Source of the DNA: Candidatus Latescibacterota bacterium
GTDB taxonomy: Bacteria; Latescibacterota; UBA2968
Assembly (NCBI GenBank): GCA_022821275.1
Contig: JAJEDY010000095.1
Coordinates: 87,545 to 151,544 of the forward strand
Reading direction: 5' to 3'
DNA length: 64,000 nt
Part shown: positions 41,152-50,482 of the stretch, piece by piece
How the letters are laid out: each line of letters begins with the position of its first letter
Position numbering within the stretch: the stretch's first letter is position 1
Notes under the pieces: generated by a model
What the model saw: only the letters and a program-made list of their open reading frames with translations
Told to the model about the DNA's origin: nothing
Database searches by the model: none
Translations under genes and position numbers: made by a program

Positions 41152-43647
41152 TCATAGCTTTTCTTTAAAATCAATACTAAGCTGGGTGCTGTTCTCCCGC
41201 ACGGAGCGAGTGATACTTTCAGAGAAGCCAGCTAATTTTTTTGCATTGATGGTAATGCTAATGGTTATTTCCCCGCCATCGTCGCGCAGGTTGCGGATAA
41301 TCTCTTCGCGCAACAGGTTGACATCATCCAGGGAAATATCGCTCTGCATTGTCTTGGTGGCAGTGATGTGCCTGGGGCCGCGCTGTGTGGGTGCTACAGG
41401 ATCATCGGTTTCGGTAGGTTCTTCTTCGGTGGTGTAGGTGTCTGTGTCATCAGTTGGTGTCTGTGTTTCTTCCTCTTGACGTCTAACAGCCTCTTGAAGC
41501 TCATTGACTATGTGTGCGTGGATTTCCCTATTGTTCAATGCGCCCGCACGATCTGTGACGACTTTATTGAGGTTTTCCTCTGCGTGGAAATAGTACCGAT
41601 CGTCGCTGCTATAGAGGTAGTAGAGGTCGCCGCTCATGCGATTGAGAGCTTCGTTATAGACTGAGACACCTTGTCCGGGTTGAACAACGCCCAGGCGAAT
41701 CTGGCGAGCATCAATACCCTTGACGGCACCACTGGTGGAACTGCCGAGAAATACAGCACGAGCTATGCGCCGCGCTGCGCCTCCGACATTGGCAAATCGC
41801 TGGTAAGAATGATCTATGTTGTCGGTCCTGGAGCCATCGCTATCTATTTCAGACAGGACAGGACTCCATTGGTTACCAAGCAACCTGACAAATTCGTTGG
41901 CCAATGCTGCATCGCTTAAGGTCAGATTGCCCGGCATGATCAGTGGGGAAGAATCGCTGTTGAGATACAGGCGGCTGACGCAATGCGCCATCATCCTAAG
42001 CACGCCGCGCGTGCGCTGGAACTGAGGAATAGCAGACCAGTCTGCATAGAGACGGTCAAATATTTCTGGGTGGATGGGATAACACGCCTTCATGCGCTCC
42101 AAATAACGCTGTTCATTGGTTCCTTGAGGATAGTCTCGAGGATTGTACATCCGCGAGAATCTTTCGCAGGTGCGATCTCTTTCCGCTTCGTCTATAACAT
42201 TGCCGAAGAGCCTTCGGCGTACCACTTCAAACGCTTCGTTGACCTCAAGAGGTTCCCATACGGCTTCGATGCGTCCCAGGAGATGCTCAAGCCGACTGAG
42301 GGCCTCCATACCGGCATCGCTTCCCGCCTCAATGCTGCTTTCGGGCAAGGTTACGACCAGGGATGTTTTGTCGTTCCTGCGGACAGATTGGGTGAGTGCC
42401 TGGATGAAGGTGTAAATGTTGTCCTGTGCGCTTTCGGCATTGCGCACATACGCTACAAGTTCGTCAATGAGGATAACACAGGGTGCTACCTGTTCGAATA
42501 GTTGATCGAGTTGAGCACCGCCGGGTGCCGTGCCCTGGCGTGCGGCTTGACCTACCAGGTCGTAAGCCTCCTCTCCACCCAACTGGTAAGCCATCACGCC
42601 CCACAGAGTATTTAGAGGGTCGCCCTTTTCCTTAGTCTTTGTTGTATCGGTGGATGAAAGATACGTCCCATCGAGTACGACGACACGGGCTTGAATGCCG
42701 CTATCTGTATCCAGCCCGGCTTCTTCTATCAAGCCGCGTATTTCGTTGTAGGTCTGCTCGGATTGCTCATTCCCTGTAGGATTGGTCAGGGCGTCGGTGC
42801 TGTTCACCAGGTGATAGAGCGCGATCAGGCTGTGGGTCTTACCTCCGCCGAAGCCCGTTTTGGTTTGGATAACGGGATCGCCACCATTGCCGCTAATCCT
42901 TTTTAGGGTGTTTACCAGTAATGTGCGGATGCCTGGGGTGATATATGTGTGATTGAAGAAACTGACCGGGTTGCCGTAATTTGTGGCACTGGCGCGTCCA
43001 TCATATACCTGCTGCAAGTCTGCTGCAAACTCTGCTTCCTGAAAAATTCCCTGCTGAACATCTGTATTGGGTCGAATCACTTCGCGCCAGGGTGTGAGGT
43101 TGCCGTTTGACCGGGAGGGTTGTGTTGTGGGTTCACTCTGGGTCTGTGCCGGGACGATAGCAGGATCGCTTTGACTGGAAGGGGTGACCAGTTGGTCCCT
43201 GATTTTTTCTACTGACTGCTTCTGCGTCGGTACATTGATCTTGCCGAGCACATCGGCGATTTGATACAGATTGGTTCGGACGAACTCTGTATCCATATCC
43301 CGCTGCCCGGGATGCGCTGCTTTATCCCGGGCATCCTTAATCAGCCACAGCCTATTCTGAACGGTCATGTCTCCATCGAACTGCTCCCTGAAGATGTCGT
43401 GCCAGTTTCTACTGATGAGTGACGGAAAATCATTGATATCTATCGCCGCCTCGATATTATCGTTCTGACGCAGATTTTGGTTGAACTGCTCGGCTTGCCG
43501 GTCATTTAGCGCGTCCCGTATCACATCTTCGACCTGTGTGCCCTGGACTTTCTTTAGACACCGGACAATAAACGAACGCATGGCGTCGCGGTAGATGTCC
43601 AACGCACTATTGAGCGCGTCTCTGTTTGGCCGGTCAACTGTGTTCAT
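41152..43647 (-). CDS. DUF499 ATPase with N-terminal Swt1-like HEPN domain
   Basis: 831 residues. Residues 1-130 match the Swt1-type HEPN fold (LNSALDIYRDAMRSFIVRCL and IKDARDKAAHPGQRD). Then comes DUF499: TPWREVIRPNTDVQQGIFQE, EAEFAADLQQVYDGRA, Walker A TKTGFGGGKTHSLIALYHL and Walker B VILIDELVAYVRNAES. The C-terminus NAKKLAGFSESITRSVREN fits the family end. My recollection is that the family is usually 1000-1100 residues, so the acidic Thr-rich linker (EEETQTPTDDTDTYTTEEEP) seems to replace some 200 residues. DUF499 is typically encoded with DUF1156 methylase and a helicase in defence islands. It starts 36 bp after aceE, so it is in the pyruvate dehydrogenase operon. Confidence 0.88.
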   Translation of the reverse strand: MNTVDRPNRDALNSALDIYRDAMRSFIVRCLKKVQGTQVEDVIRDALNDRQAEQFNQNLRQNDNIEAAIDINDFPSLISRNWHDIFREQFDGDMTVQNRLWLIKDARDKAAHPGQRDMDTEFVRTNLYQIADVLGKINVPTQKQSVEKIRDQLVTPSSQSDPAIVPAQTQSEPTTQPSRSNGNLTPWREVIRPNTDVQQGIFQEAEFAADLQQVYDGRASATNYGNPVSFFNHTYITPGIRTLLVNTLKRISGNGGDPVIQTKTGFGGGKTHSLIALYHLVNSTDALTNPTGNEQSEQTYNEIRGLIEEAGLDTDSGIQARVVVLDGTYLSSTDTTKTKEKGDPLNTLWGVMAYQLGGEEAYDLVGQAARQGTAPGGAQLDQLFEQVAPCVILIDELVAYVRNAESAQDNIYTFIQALTQSVRRNDKTSLVVTLPESSIEAGSDAGMEALSRLEHLLGRIEAVWEPLEVNEAFEVVRRRLFGNVIDEAERDRTCERFSRMYNPRDYPQGTNEQRYLERMKACYPIHPEIFDRLYADWSAIPQFQRTRGVLRMMAHCVSRLYLNSDSSPLIMPGNLTLSDAALANEFVRLLGNQWSPVLSEIDSDGSRTDNIDHSYQRFANVGGAARRIARAVFLGSSTSGAVKGIDARQIRLGVVQPGQGVSVYNEALNRMSGDLYYLYSSDDRYYFHAEENLNKVVTDRAGALNNREIHAHIVNELQEAVRRQEEETQTPTDDTDTYTTEEEPTETDDPVAPTQRGPRHITATKTMQSDISLDDVNLLREEIIRNLRDDGGEITISITINAKKLAGFSESITRSVRENSTQLSIDFKEKL

Positions 43648-43683
43648 TGATGTGAACCTCTATTCAACAAGCATGCACAGAAA

Positions 43684-46389
43684 CTAAGAGTACGTCGTGA
43701 CCGGGCCTGCCGATACCGGATCGACTTTCGCGGGGTCAATGCCGAGTTCGTCTATGGCTGTGGCGACTTGTTCGCGTTTGATTTTGCCCTGTTTTGCCAG
43801 GACGTAAAGCGCGGCCACAGCGATGCACTCGGCGTCAACTTCAAAATGTCGGCGCAGAGCCTGGCGCGTGTCGCTGCGCCCAAATCCATCTGTGCCGAGC
43901 ACCATCATGTCTTCGGGTACCCAGGGGCGGATCATTTCGGGCAGGGATTTCATGTAATCGGATGCAGCGACAATGGGACCATCGGTTTTTTCGAGTACTT
44001 TGACGATATACGGCTTTTTTTGACGCCGCGTTGGATGCAGCATGTTCCATCGCTCGGTTTCAAGCGCGTCCCGCCGCAATTCTTTGTATGAGGTGACGCT
44101 CCATACGTCTGCGGAAATATTGTATTCAGCGGCGAGTATTTCTTGCGCGCGCAGGGTTTCGCGGAGGATGGATGCACTGCCAAAGAGCTGAACTTTGTGA
44201 TGGCCCTGTTGCATTCTGTGTTTCTTGAGCGGATAAATGCCTTTGACGATGCCTTCTTCAACGCCTTTGGGCATGGGGGGATGTTCGTAGTTTTCATTGC
44301 CCAGGGTCATGTAGTAATAGACATCTTCCTGTTCTTGGTACATGCGTCGAATGCCGTCCTGGATGATGATGGCAATTTCATAAGCATAAGCTGGATCGTA
44401 GGCGATACAGTTGGGGACAGATGAGGCGAGAATGTGGCTGTGTCCGTCTTCGTGCTGGAGACCTTCGCCGTTGAGCGTGGTGCGCCCGGCTGTTCCGCCC
44501 AATAAAAAGCCTTTGCAGCGGATATCGCCAGCCAACCACATGAGGTCGCCCACGCGCTGAAAGCCGAACATGGAATAGTAGATGTAAAATGGGATGGTGT
44601 TGACGCCGTGTGTGGCATAAGCTGTGCCAGCGCAGATGAATGAGGACATGGCACCGGCTTCGTTGATGCCCTCTTCGAGAATTTGACCGTCTTGTGCTTC
44701 TCGATAGTAGCTGATATTGCCCGCGTCAACGGGTTCGTATATTTGTCCCATGTGCGAGTAGATACCGAGTTGCCGAAATAGGGAATCCATACCAAAGGTG
44801 CGGGCTTCGTCCGGGATGATGGGGACGAGGAGTTTGCCAATGTCTTTGTCGCGGGCGAGTTTGGCAAACAGACGCGCAAAGGCCATGGTCGTAGAGGCCT
44901 GGCGGTCGCCTGTACCTTTGAAGGCTTCGTCAAATACCTCGCGCGAGGGTGCTTGAAGGGGTTTGGCGCGCACGCTTCGGGCGGGCAAATATCCGTCGAG
45001 TTCGCGGCGGCGTTGTTGCAAGTACTGCATTTCAGGGCTGTCGTCGGGGGGGCGATAAAAGGGTGCTTTGCCCACTTCGCTGTCGGAGATGGGGATGTCA
45101 AAGCGGCGTTTGAATTCACGCATCTCGTCTTCTTCGAGCTTTTTTTGCTGGTGGGTCATGTTGCGGCCTTCGCCAGCTTCGCCAAGGCCATAGCCTTTGA
45201 TGGTTTTGGCCAGGATGACCGTTGGTGCGCCTTTGTGTTCCACTGCGGCTTTGAATGCGGCGTACACTTTTTCGGGATCGTGACCCCCGCGACGCAATTT
45301 TTGGAGTTGTTCGTCCGAGAGGTGTTCGACCATTTTGAGCAGGTCGGGATGGGTGCCAAAAAAGTCGTGGCGGATGTATTCACCGGATTCGACGGTGTAT
45401 TTCTGGTATTGGCCATCGACGACTTCTTCCATGCGCTCCTGAAGCAGGCCCTGGGTGTCTTTTTCGAGTAGTGCGTCCCAATCGTCTCCCCATATCACTT
45501 TGATGACATTCCAGCCGGCGCCGCGAAAGACCTGTTCGAGTTCCTGGATGATTTTGCTATTGCCGCGCACGGGACCGTCGAGGCGTTGCAAGTTGCAGTT
45601 GATCACGAAGATGAGGTTGTCGAGTTGTTCGCGGGTTGCCAGGCTGATGGCACCGAGGGTTTCGGGTTCGTCTGTTTCGCCGTCGCCGACGAAGACCCAG
45701 ACTTTGGAGTCGCGAGTGGATTTGAGGCCGCGGTCTTCGAGGTAGCGGTTGAAGCGAGCCTGGAAGATGCCCACGAGGGGACCAAGTCCCATGGATACTG
45801 TGGGGAATTGCCAGAAGTCGGGCATGAGATAGGGGTGGGGATAGGAAGATAGACCGCCGGGATTGCGGAGTTCGCGGCGGAAGTTTTCGAGGTGTTCGGT
45901 GCTCAGGCGGCCTTCGAGAAAGGCGCGGGCATACATGCCCGGCGAGGCATGGCCCTGAAAAAAGACCTGATCCCCGGAGAAATCGCCGTTGGGCGCTTTG
46001 AAGAAGTGATTTTGACCCACTTCATATAGCGTGGCAGCCGATGCAAAGGTGGAGATATGGCCGCCAATGCCATCGGCTTCTTTGTTGGCACGGGTGACCA
46101 TGGCCATGGCATTCCAGCGCACGAGACTTTTGATGCGGCGCTCGATTTCGCGGTCGCCCGGATAGGGCAGTTGTTTGTCGTGCGGGATGGTGTTGATATA
46201 AGGCGTATGAGATGCGAAGGGAATGTCAACGCCCAGACTTTTTTGCGCTTCTTGTTCCAGGCGGTCGAGCAAATAGCGCACGCGATCGGGACCGCCGTTT
46301 TGCAGAACATAAGCCAGAGATTCGATCCATTCTTCGGTTTCGATGGGATCGATATCGCGAAATGTACCTGGTGCGACAGAATCGGCCAT
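43684..46389 (-). CDS. aceE: Pyruvate dehydrogenase E1 component, homodimeric
   Basis: 901 residues, the size of E. coli AceE. Thiamine-diphosphate binding is seen in VFVGDGETDEPETLGAISLA with the closing VINCNLQRLDGPVRGN. The transketolase-like C-terminal half follows, with EDGHSHILASSVPNC and a third domain. It decarboxylates pyruvate and acetylates E2. SD AGGGG precedes the start and a strong promoter lies upstream. The next gene on the transcript is DUF499 (36 bp), not aceF: the ordinary aceE-aceF-lpdA order is interrupted by 6.2 kb. Expression of aceF then depends on readthrough or an internal promoter that I cannot identify. Confidence 0.97.
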   Translation of the reverse strand: MADSVAPGTFRDIDPIETEEWIESLAYVLQNGGPDRVRYLLDRLEQEAQKSLGVDIPFASHTPYINTIPHDKQLPYPGDREIERRIKSLVRWNAMAMVTRANKEADGIGGHISTFASAATLYEVGQNHFFKAPNGDFSGDQVFFQGHASPGMYARAFLEGRLSTEHLENFRRELRNPGGLSSYPHPYLMPDFWQFPTVSMGLGPLVGIFQARFNRYLEDRGLKSTRDSKVWVFVGDGETDEPETLGAISLATREQLDNLIFVINCNLQRLDGPVRGNSKIIQELEQVFRGAGWNVIKVIWGDDWDALLEKDTQGLLQERMEEVVDGQYQKYTVESGEYIRHDFFGTHPDLLKMVEHLSDEQLQKLRRGGHDPEKVYAAFKAAVEHKGAPTVILAKTIKGYGLGEAGEGRNMTHQQKKLEEDEMREFKRRFDIPISDSEVGKAPFYRPPDDSPEMQYLQQRRRELDGYLPARSVRAKPLQAPSREVFDEAFKGTGDRQASTTMAFARLFAKLARDKDIGKLLVPIIPDEARTFGMDSLFRQLGIYSHMGQIYEPVDAGNISYYREAQDGQILEEGINEAGAMSSFICAGTAYATHGVNTIPFYIYYSMFGFQRVGDLMWLAGDIRCKGFLLGGTAGRTTLNGEGLQHEDGHSHILASSVPNCIAYDPAYAYEIAIIIQDGIRRMYQEQEDVYYYMTLGNENYEHPPMPKGVEEGIVKGIYPLKKHRMQQGHHKVQLFGSASILRETLRAQEILAAEYNISADVWSVTSYKELRRDALETERWNMLHPTRRQKKPYIVKVLEKTDGPIVAASDYMKSLPEMIRPWVPEDMMVLGTDGFGRSDTRQALRRHFEVDAECIAVAALYVLAKQGKIKREQVATAIDELGIDPAKVDPVSAGPVTTYS

Positions 46390-46453
46390 GGTAAAACCCC
46401 TTTGTTCTGTGGTGCAGGTTATACGTGCGTATCCAAACGTCTATGATGTGTGA

Positions 46454-46482
46454 AATTTACGAGGGATAATGGATTTTGTCAA
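46454..46482 (-). promoter_or_regulatory. Promoter of aceE
   Basis: On the minus strand TTGACA (46482-46477), a 17-bp spacer and TAAATT (46459-46454), about 65 bp before the aceE start. The rest of the 260-bp gap to the cytochrome gene is AT-rich and shows no other gene. Confidence 0.7.
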
Positions 46483-46648
46483 ATGTAGAGCGTATTTTTT
46501 CGCGAGAGGATGGCAAATTTCAAGAAAATGGAGTTATATAAAGACTTGTTAATTAATAAAATAGTATAATTAGTTGACCGGTTGGTAAAGTATGATAAAA
46601 AAACAGAGCGTCTCGCACCTTTCGGGGGAAGAGGAGGATGGAATGATG

Positions 46649-47041
46649 TCAGGCGTCCGGTACTTGTTGCCCCCGATGGCAGGTCTGACAGGTGATCTGG
46701 GTGAATTGTCCTTCTTTGAAGTCTTTGAGGATTTCGCCGTTGATTTTTTGCGTCATGGTAATCATGAGGCGCGCGATGTCTTTGCGGGGGTTTTCGTCTG
46801 ATGCGAAGTCATAAGTGGATAGGGATTGGCCTTCTTCCCCTTTGTGGCAAGCGTGACAGCGCACGCCCAGTGCTTTACTAAAATCTTTCATGTACTGCAT
46901 GAGTTGTGCTTTTTTGATGTCTTTGGGCAGTACTTTTAAGTTGGTGTAGGTGTCGGGAATTTGGGCGAAAGATGCGGTGACGATGAGAGAGATGAGAGAG
47001 ATGAGTGTGAGAACGAGTGCGATGAGTAGCGAGCGGTTCAT
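46649..47041 (-). CDS. Periplasmic dihaem c-type cytochrome
   Basis: 130 residues from ATG 47041 after CAGGAGG (an upstream in-frame start at 47095 has none). There is a Sec signal peptide (NRSLLIALVLTLISLISLIV, cleaved near TASFAQ). Two haem-binding CxxCH motifs follow: GVRCHACHKGE and ITCQTCHRGQ. The short PRC-type pattern (GEILKDFKEGQFTQITCQTCHRG) resembles photosynthetic-reaction-centre-like cytochrome c proteins found in non-phototrophs of the FCB group. It is probably a soluble electron carrier; redox partner unknown. Confidence 0.88.
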   Translation of the reverse strand: MNRSLLIALVLTLISLISLIVTASFAQIPDTYTNLKVLPKDIKKAQLMQYMKDFSKALGVRCHACHKGEEGQSLSTYDFASDENPRKDIARLMITMTQKINGEILKDFKEGQFTQITCQTCHRGQQVPDA

Positions 47042-47063
47042 GGTGCCTCCTGAGGAAGTGTGA

Positions 47064-47155
47064 AGTGTGATCCGCAGATGAACGCAGATGGACACAGATA
47101 ATTGTAGGGGCGAGGCATGCCTCGTCCGTTATTGCTGTGAAGTGTGAAGGGTGAA
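47064..47155. repeat. Composite dispersed intergenic repeat
   Basis: GTGTGATCCGCAGATGAACG and CAGATGGACACAG are followed by GTAGGGGCGAGGCATGCCTC then GTCCG and TGTGAAGTGTGAAGGGTGAA. The palindrome GGCGAGGCATGCCTCG is at 47109-47124. Similar composite units lie at 58.7 kb and partly at 20.5 kb and 13.06 kb, always near gene ends. Confidence 0.85.
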
Positions 47156-47190
47156 GAAGCACCCGCCCTGGGGTGGTGTTGGGTGGCCTT

Positions 47191-48240
47191 CTAACTTCTC
47201 CCTTCTAACTTCTTACTTTTTTTTTCCAGCCATTGCAGTTGATCTGTTTGCGGAAAGGCGGTGATGGGATTTTCGAGAGGTCCAATGCCTTCAAAGGTCA
47301 TGCATATGCGGTCGCCTTCGCGCAAGCCGCTTTCGAGGTCGTGGTCGGAAAAGACGATGGGTGTGCCCCAGTAGAGGATTTGCAGGGTGTCGGGTTCAAG
47401 GGGTAAGCGGGAAAAGAGCGATCGCTCGAGGTGGAAGAGGCCGTCGGGCATGTTGAGATGGTTTTGTCCGGTATGCCCTTCTTTGTAGGCGATGCGCGTG
47501 TTGTTGCGTATCACTTCGCAAGAGACGGCTACGCGGCTGTCGTCATAGGCCGAGTTGGTGACCATCAGAGGACCGAGACTGGCACAGCCATGGGACCAGT
47601 TTTTGGCCTGGGGTAAGTTGAGCGGGTTTTCCGCTTCGATGCCGTTGTCGGTGTAATCGTTGCCGCCGGTGTAGCCCAAACGCTCAATTTGGCCTGTGAC
47701 ATTGAGGCCGTAGATGGTTACGAGTTCTGTTTCGGGTACGAGGCGCATGGTGTTGTTCGGGTGCGATATGTGTCCGCCGTGTCCGACGAGGGCCGCGGTG
47801 TCGTTTTTGGCAAAGAGTTCGGGTATGCCGCCCTGGGCACATTCCCGGTATTTTTGATCATAGACGTTGACGGCGTCACCGGTGGCTTGTTTGGCTTCTA
47901 TTTCGCGCAATTTCGCGCTGTCTTCATGGGTGACACCAGCGAGCCAGATACGCAGTTTGTGTGGTGCGTCTGCCGGTGCGGTTACCGGGCTGATGAGGTG
48001 CGGTCGATCGGGGTTGTCCGCGTTGTCGAGGAGGTCGCGGAGTGGGAGGCGGGGCGCGTTGTGGGTATTGATTGACTTTACTGTGGTTTCAATGCTGTTT
48101 TTGTCGCCCCCGTGGCGGTAATAGAGGTCGTGGAGCGAAGTCGGGTGTGGGGCGCAGGCTGTGAGGTCAAGGACATCGTCTCCTTTGACAAGTCCCAGGC
48201 GAGATCCCTGCTCGGGTTGTGCGAATTGCAATAGTTTCAT
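47191..48240 (-). CDS. Fumarylacetoacetate hydrolase (FAH) family protein
   Basis: 349 residues. The FAH/2-keto-3-deoxyarabinonate dehydratase-like fold: an N-terminal barrel LLQFAQPEQGSRLGLVKGDD, an acidic active-site region with the Glu-x-Glu pattern (VPETELVTIYGLN), NDYTDNGIEAENPLNLPQAK in place of the usual ND-x-S-x-R-D-E, and ADVS-like NSAYDDSRVAV. Family members hydrolyse or hydrate acyl-pyruvates, or dehydrate sugar acids; the long N-terminal domain is of the araD1-like branch. It overlaps nothing and is transcribed away from the SDR gene. Substrate uncertain. Confidence 0.85.
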   Translation of the reverse strand: MKLLQFAQPEQGSRLGLVKGDDVLDLTACAPHPTSLHDLYYRHGGDKNSIETTVKSINTHNAPRLPLRDLLDNADNPDRPHLISPVTAPADAPHKLRIWLAGVTHEDSAKLREIEAKQATGDAVNVYDQKYRECAQGGIPELFAKNDTAALVGHGGHISHPNNTMRLVPETELVTIYGLNVTGQIERLGYTGGNDYTDNGIEAENPLNLPQAKNWSHGCASLGPLMVTNSAYDDSRVAVSCEVIRNNTRIAYKEGHTGQNHLNMPDGLFHLERSLFSRLPLEPDTLQILYWGTPIVFSDHDLESGLREGDRICMTFEGIGPLENPITAFPQTDQLQWLEKKSKKLEGRS

Positions 48241-48364
48241 AGTTGCCTCGGTGTTTGTGGGATGGGAAACAAGAATAGTTATAATTGGCGCACCTGTAAA
48301 GCAGATTTATCATTCGCGGTTGCGCGATTTTTTTTGCATATTGAGGTACAAGGAGGTGGGGCTT

Positions 48365-49144
48365 ATGGCAGTAGCACTGATTACGGGTGCGTCGAGTGGT
48401 ATTGGTCTGGAATTGGCGCGGGTGTTTGCGGCTGATGGGGTTGATGTGATTTTGTCGGCGCGGTCCGAGGATAAGTTGCACGCGTTGGCAGGAGAAGTGC
48501 GGGAGAAGTACGGTGTAAGAGCCGAGGTGATTGTGGCCGATTTGTCGGTGTCGGGCGAGGCAAAGAGGGTTTATGATCGGGTGGTGGAGATGGGATGGGA
48601 TGTGGATTATCTGGTGAATAATGCCGGGTTTGGGGTTTATGGCTTTTACGCGGAGACAGATTGGACGGTCGAAGCGGATATGTTGCAGGTGAATATTGTC
48701 GCTTTGACGCATTTGACCAAGTTGTTTTTGCCGGGTTTGATTGATCGAGGTCGGGGAAGAATTTTGAATGTGGCTTCGACTGCGGCGTTTCAACCCGGTC
48801 CGAGGATGGCGGTGTATTTTGCGACTAAGGCGTATGTGTTGTCGTTTTCAGATGCGATTGCCAATGAGTTAAAGGGGACGGGTGTGAGCGTGACTGCGCT
48901 GTGCCCAGGGGCAACGGAGACGGGGTTTCAAGATGCTGCGGGTGCAACGGGTTCGCGTTTGTTTGATATGCGCGGATTGCCCACGGGTGCCGATGTGGCA
49001 AAATATGGGTACAGGGCTATGCAAAAGGGAAAGCGCGTGGCTATTCATGGGGTGATTAGCAAGATGCTGGCTTTTACCGTGCGCTTATTACCCAGGCGGC
49101 TGGTTGCTGCGACGACGAGAGCGTTGATTGCGAGGAGTGATTAA
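48365..49144 (+). CDS. Short-chain dehydrogenase/reductase
   Basis: 259 residues from ATG 48365 after AAGGAGGT; the longer frame from 48161 is antisense read-through. NAD(P) binding TGASSGIGLELARVFAADG, the NNAG motif YLVNNAGFGVYGF, catalytic Ser in LNVASTAAFQPGPRM and the Tyr-x3-Lys in AVYFATKAYVLSFS. Arg after Ser-Ala (ILSARSEDKL) favours NADP. It resembles DltE/YqjQ-type SDRs, often ketoreductases. It ends within the convergent hflX stop (4 bp overlap). Confidence 0.93.
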   Translation: MAVALITGASSGIGLELARVFAADGVDVILSARSEDKLHALAGEVREKYGVRAEVIVADLSVSGEAKRVYDRVVEMGWDVDYLVNNAGFGVYGFYAETDWTVEADMLQVNIVALTHLTKLFLPGLIDRGRGRILNVASTAAFQPGPRMAVYFATKAYVLSFSDAIANELKGTGVSVTALCPGATETGFQDAAGATGSRLFDMRGLPTGADVAKYGYRAMQKGKRVAIHGVISKMLAFTVRLLPRRLVAATTRALIARSD

Positions 49145-50433
49145 GCCAGTGCATTTGCCTGTGTGTGGCTCGCAGATAGGAAGCGGTCCAGTTGCAGGCG
49201 CTCGGCCTGGTTGGAATCGAGACGTATGCGCAGGTGTACGTCGTTGCCCTCATAATCCCGGGTCAGAATTTCGCTGTGGGCGTAAAGTAGTGAGAGGAGT
49301 TTGCCTTCACTTTGTGGCACCTGAAGTTTTAGGGTGACGGCATCGGCAGACAAAAAATCGCATATTCGATTTTTGACCGCGTCGAGACCCGCGGCGTCGA
49401 GCGCAGAAATTGCAAGCGCATTGGGATTTTTTGCGCAGTGTTTTGCGATTTCTTTTTGTCGTTCAGCATCTGCGAGGTCCATTTTGTTATAGACAGTCAG
49501 GGTGGGTTTGTCATCAATTTTGAGTTTTGTGAGGACTTCGCGGACTGTGATCATTTGCATTTTGTATTGCGAATGGCTGGCATCGACAACGTGAAGGAGC
49601 AGGTCTGCCTGTACGGCTTCTTGTAATGTGGCGCGAAAGCAAGCAAAGAGGTGGTGCGGTAAGCGGTTGATAAAGCCGACGGTGTCGGTGAGCAAGATGG
49701 GGCGATGGCTGTGTACATCGACGCTGCGCGTGGTGTTGGTCAAGGTGGCAAAAAGCTGATTTTCGACCAGGACATTTTCACCTGAAAGCCCGCGCATAAG
49801 CGTGGATTTACCCGCGTTGGTATAGCCAACGAGCACAACGTTGAAATTATGGCTGCGCCCTTTGCGGCTGGTGTCCATTTGACGGCTCACGCGTTTGAGG
49901 CTGTCGTAGAGGGATTTACCGCGCTGTTCGATCCACCTGCGGGTGGTTTCGGTGTGCGTTTCACCCGATCCGAGGCCTGCGCGACGTTCTGCGTGGGGAT
50001 TAAACTGGCGAATGCGTGGACGCAAATAACGCAGGTGGGCCATTTGTACTTGAATTTGCGCGGTGCGTGTGCGTGCGTGTAAAGCAAAAATATCGAGAAT
50101 GAGCAGGCTGCGATCGAGGATGCGTACCTCAATATGGGTTTCGAGGTTGCGCATTTGCGAGGGCGAAAGGTCATTGTCAAAGATGATCGCGTCGATATTT
50201 CTCTTTTTGGCCATTTCTCGAAGTTCGTCGATTTTGCCCGAACCGATATAAGTGGCTGGATCGGGTTTGTAGCGATTTTGCAATGTGCGATCAATCACCT
50301 CAAAGGTGGCAGTAGTGGCCAGGTGCGCGAGTTCTTCGAGAGATTCCCTGGCTCTGCGCGTGGAGATACCGCGTTGTGCCACGCCAACGAGAACGGCACG
50401 TCGTATGCCCTGTGCGTCAAAGATATGATCCAT
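49141..50433 (-). CDS. hflX: GTPase HflX
   Basis: 430 residues. The N-terminal domain carries ATYIGSGKIDELREMAKKRN and IIFDNDLSPSQMRNLE, the HflX-specific stretch. The G-domain has G1 VGYTNAGKSTLMRGLSG, G2 FATLTNTTRSVD, G3 LTDTVGFINRLPHHLF, G4 YNKMDLAD. It rescues or splits stalled ribosomes after heat stress. It is convergent with the SDR gene and divergent from the RDD protein. Confidence 0.97.
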   Translation of the reverse strand: MDHIFDAQGIRRAVLVGVAQRGISTRRARESLEELAHLATTATFEVIDRTLQNRYKPDPATYIGSGKIDELREMAKKRNIDAIIFDNDLSPSQMRNLETHIEVRILDRSLLILDIFALHARTRTAQIQVQMAHLRYLRPRIRQFNPHAERRAGLGSGETHTETTRRWIEQRGKSLYDSLKRVSRQMDTSRKGRSHNFNVVLVGYTNAGKSTLMRGLSGENVLVENQLFATLTNTTRSVDVHSHRPILLTDTVGFINRLPHHLFACFRATLQEAVQADLLLHVVDASHSQYKMQMITVREVLTKLKIDDKPTLTVYNKMDLADAERQKEIAKHCAKNPNALAISALDAAGLDAVKNRICDFLSADAVTLKLQVPQSEGKLLSLLYAHSEILTRDYEGNDVHLRIRLDSNQAERLQLDRFLSASHTQANALA

Positions 50434-50482
50434 GTTGTCTCCTGAGTTTTTAGCCCATATCCATTAATGATAAGGTGAAGAT

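Noticed and set aside
46057..46446. Plus-strand frames opposite aceE and other high-GC genes
   Set aside because: They are antisense shadows of well-supported genes, lack ribosome sites and match no family.
48161..48364. Long plus-strand frame extending the SDR gene upstream
   Set aside because: The first 68 codons run antisense to the FAH gene, and AAGGAGGT with ATG 48365 gives a normal SDR start.
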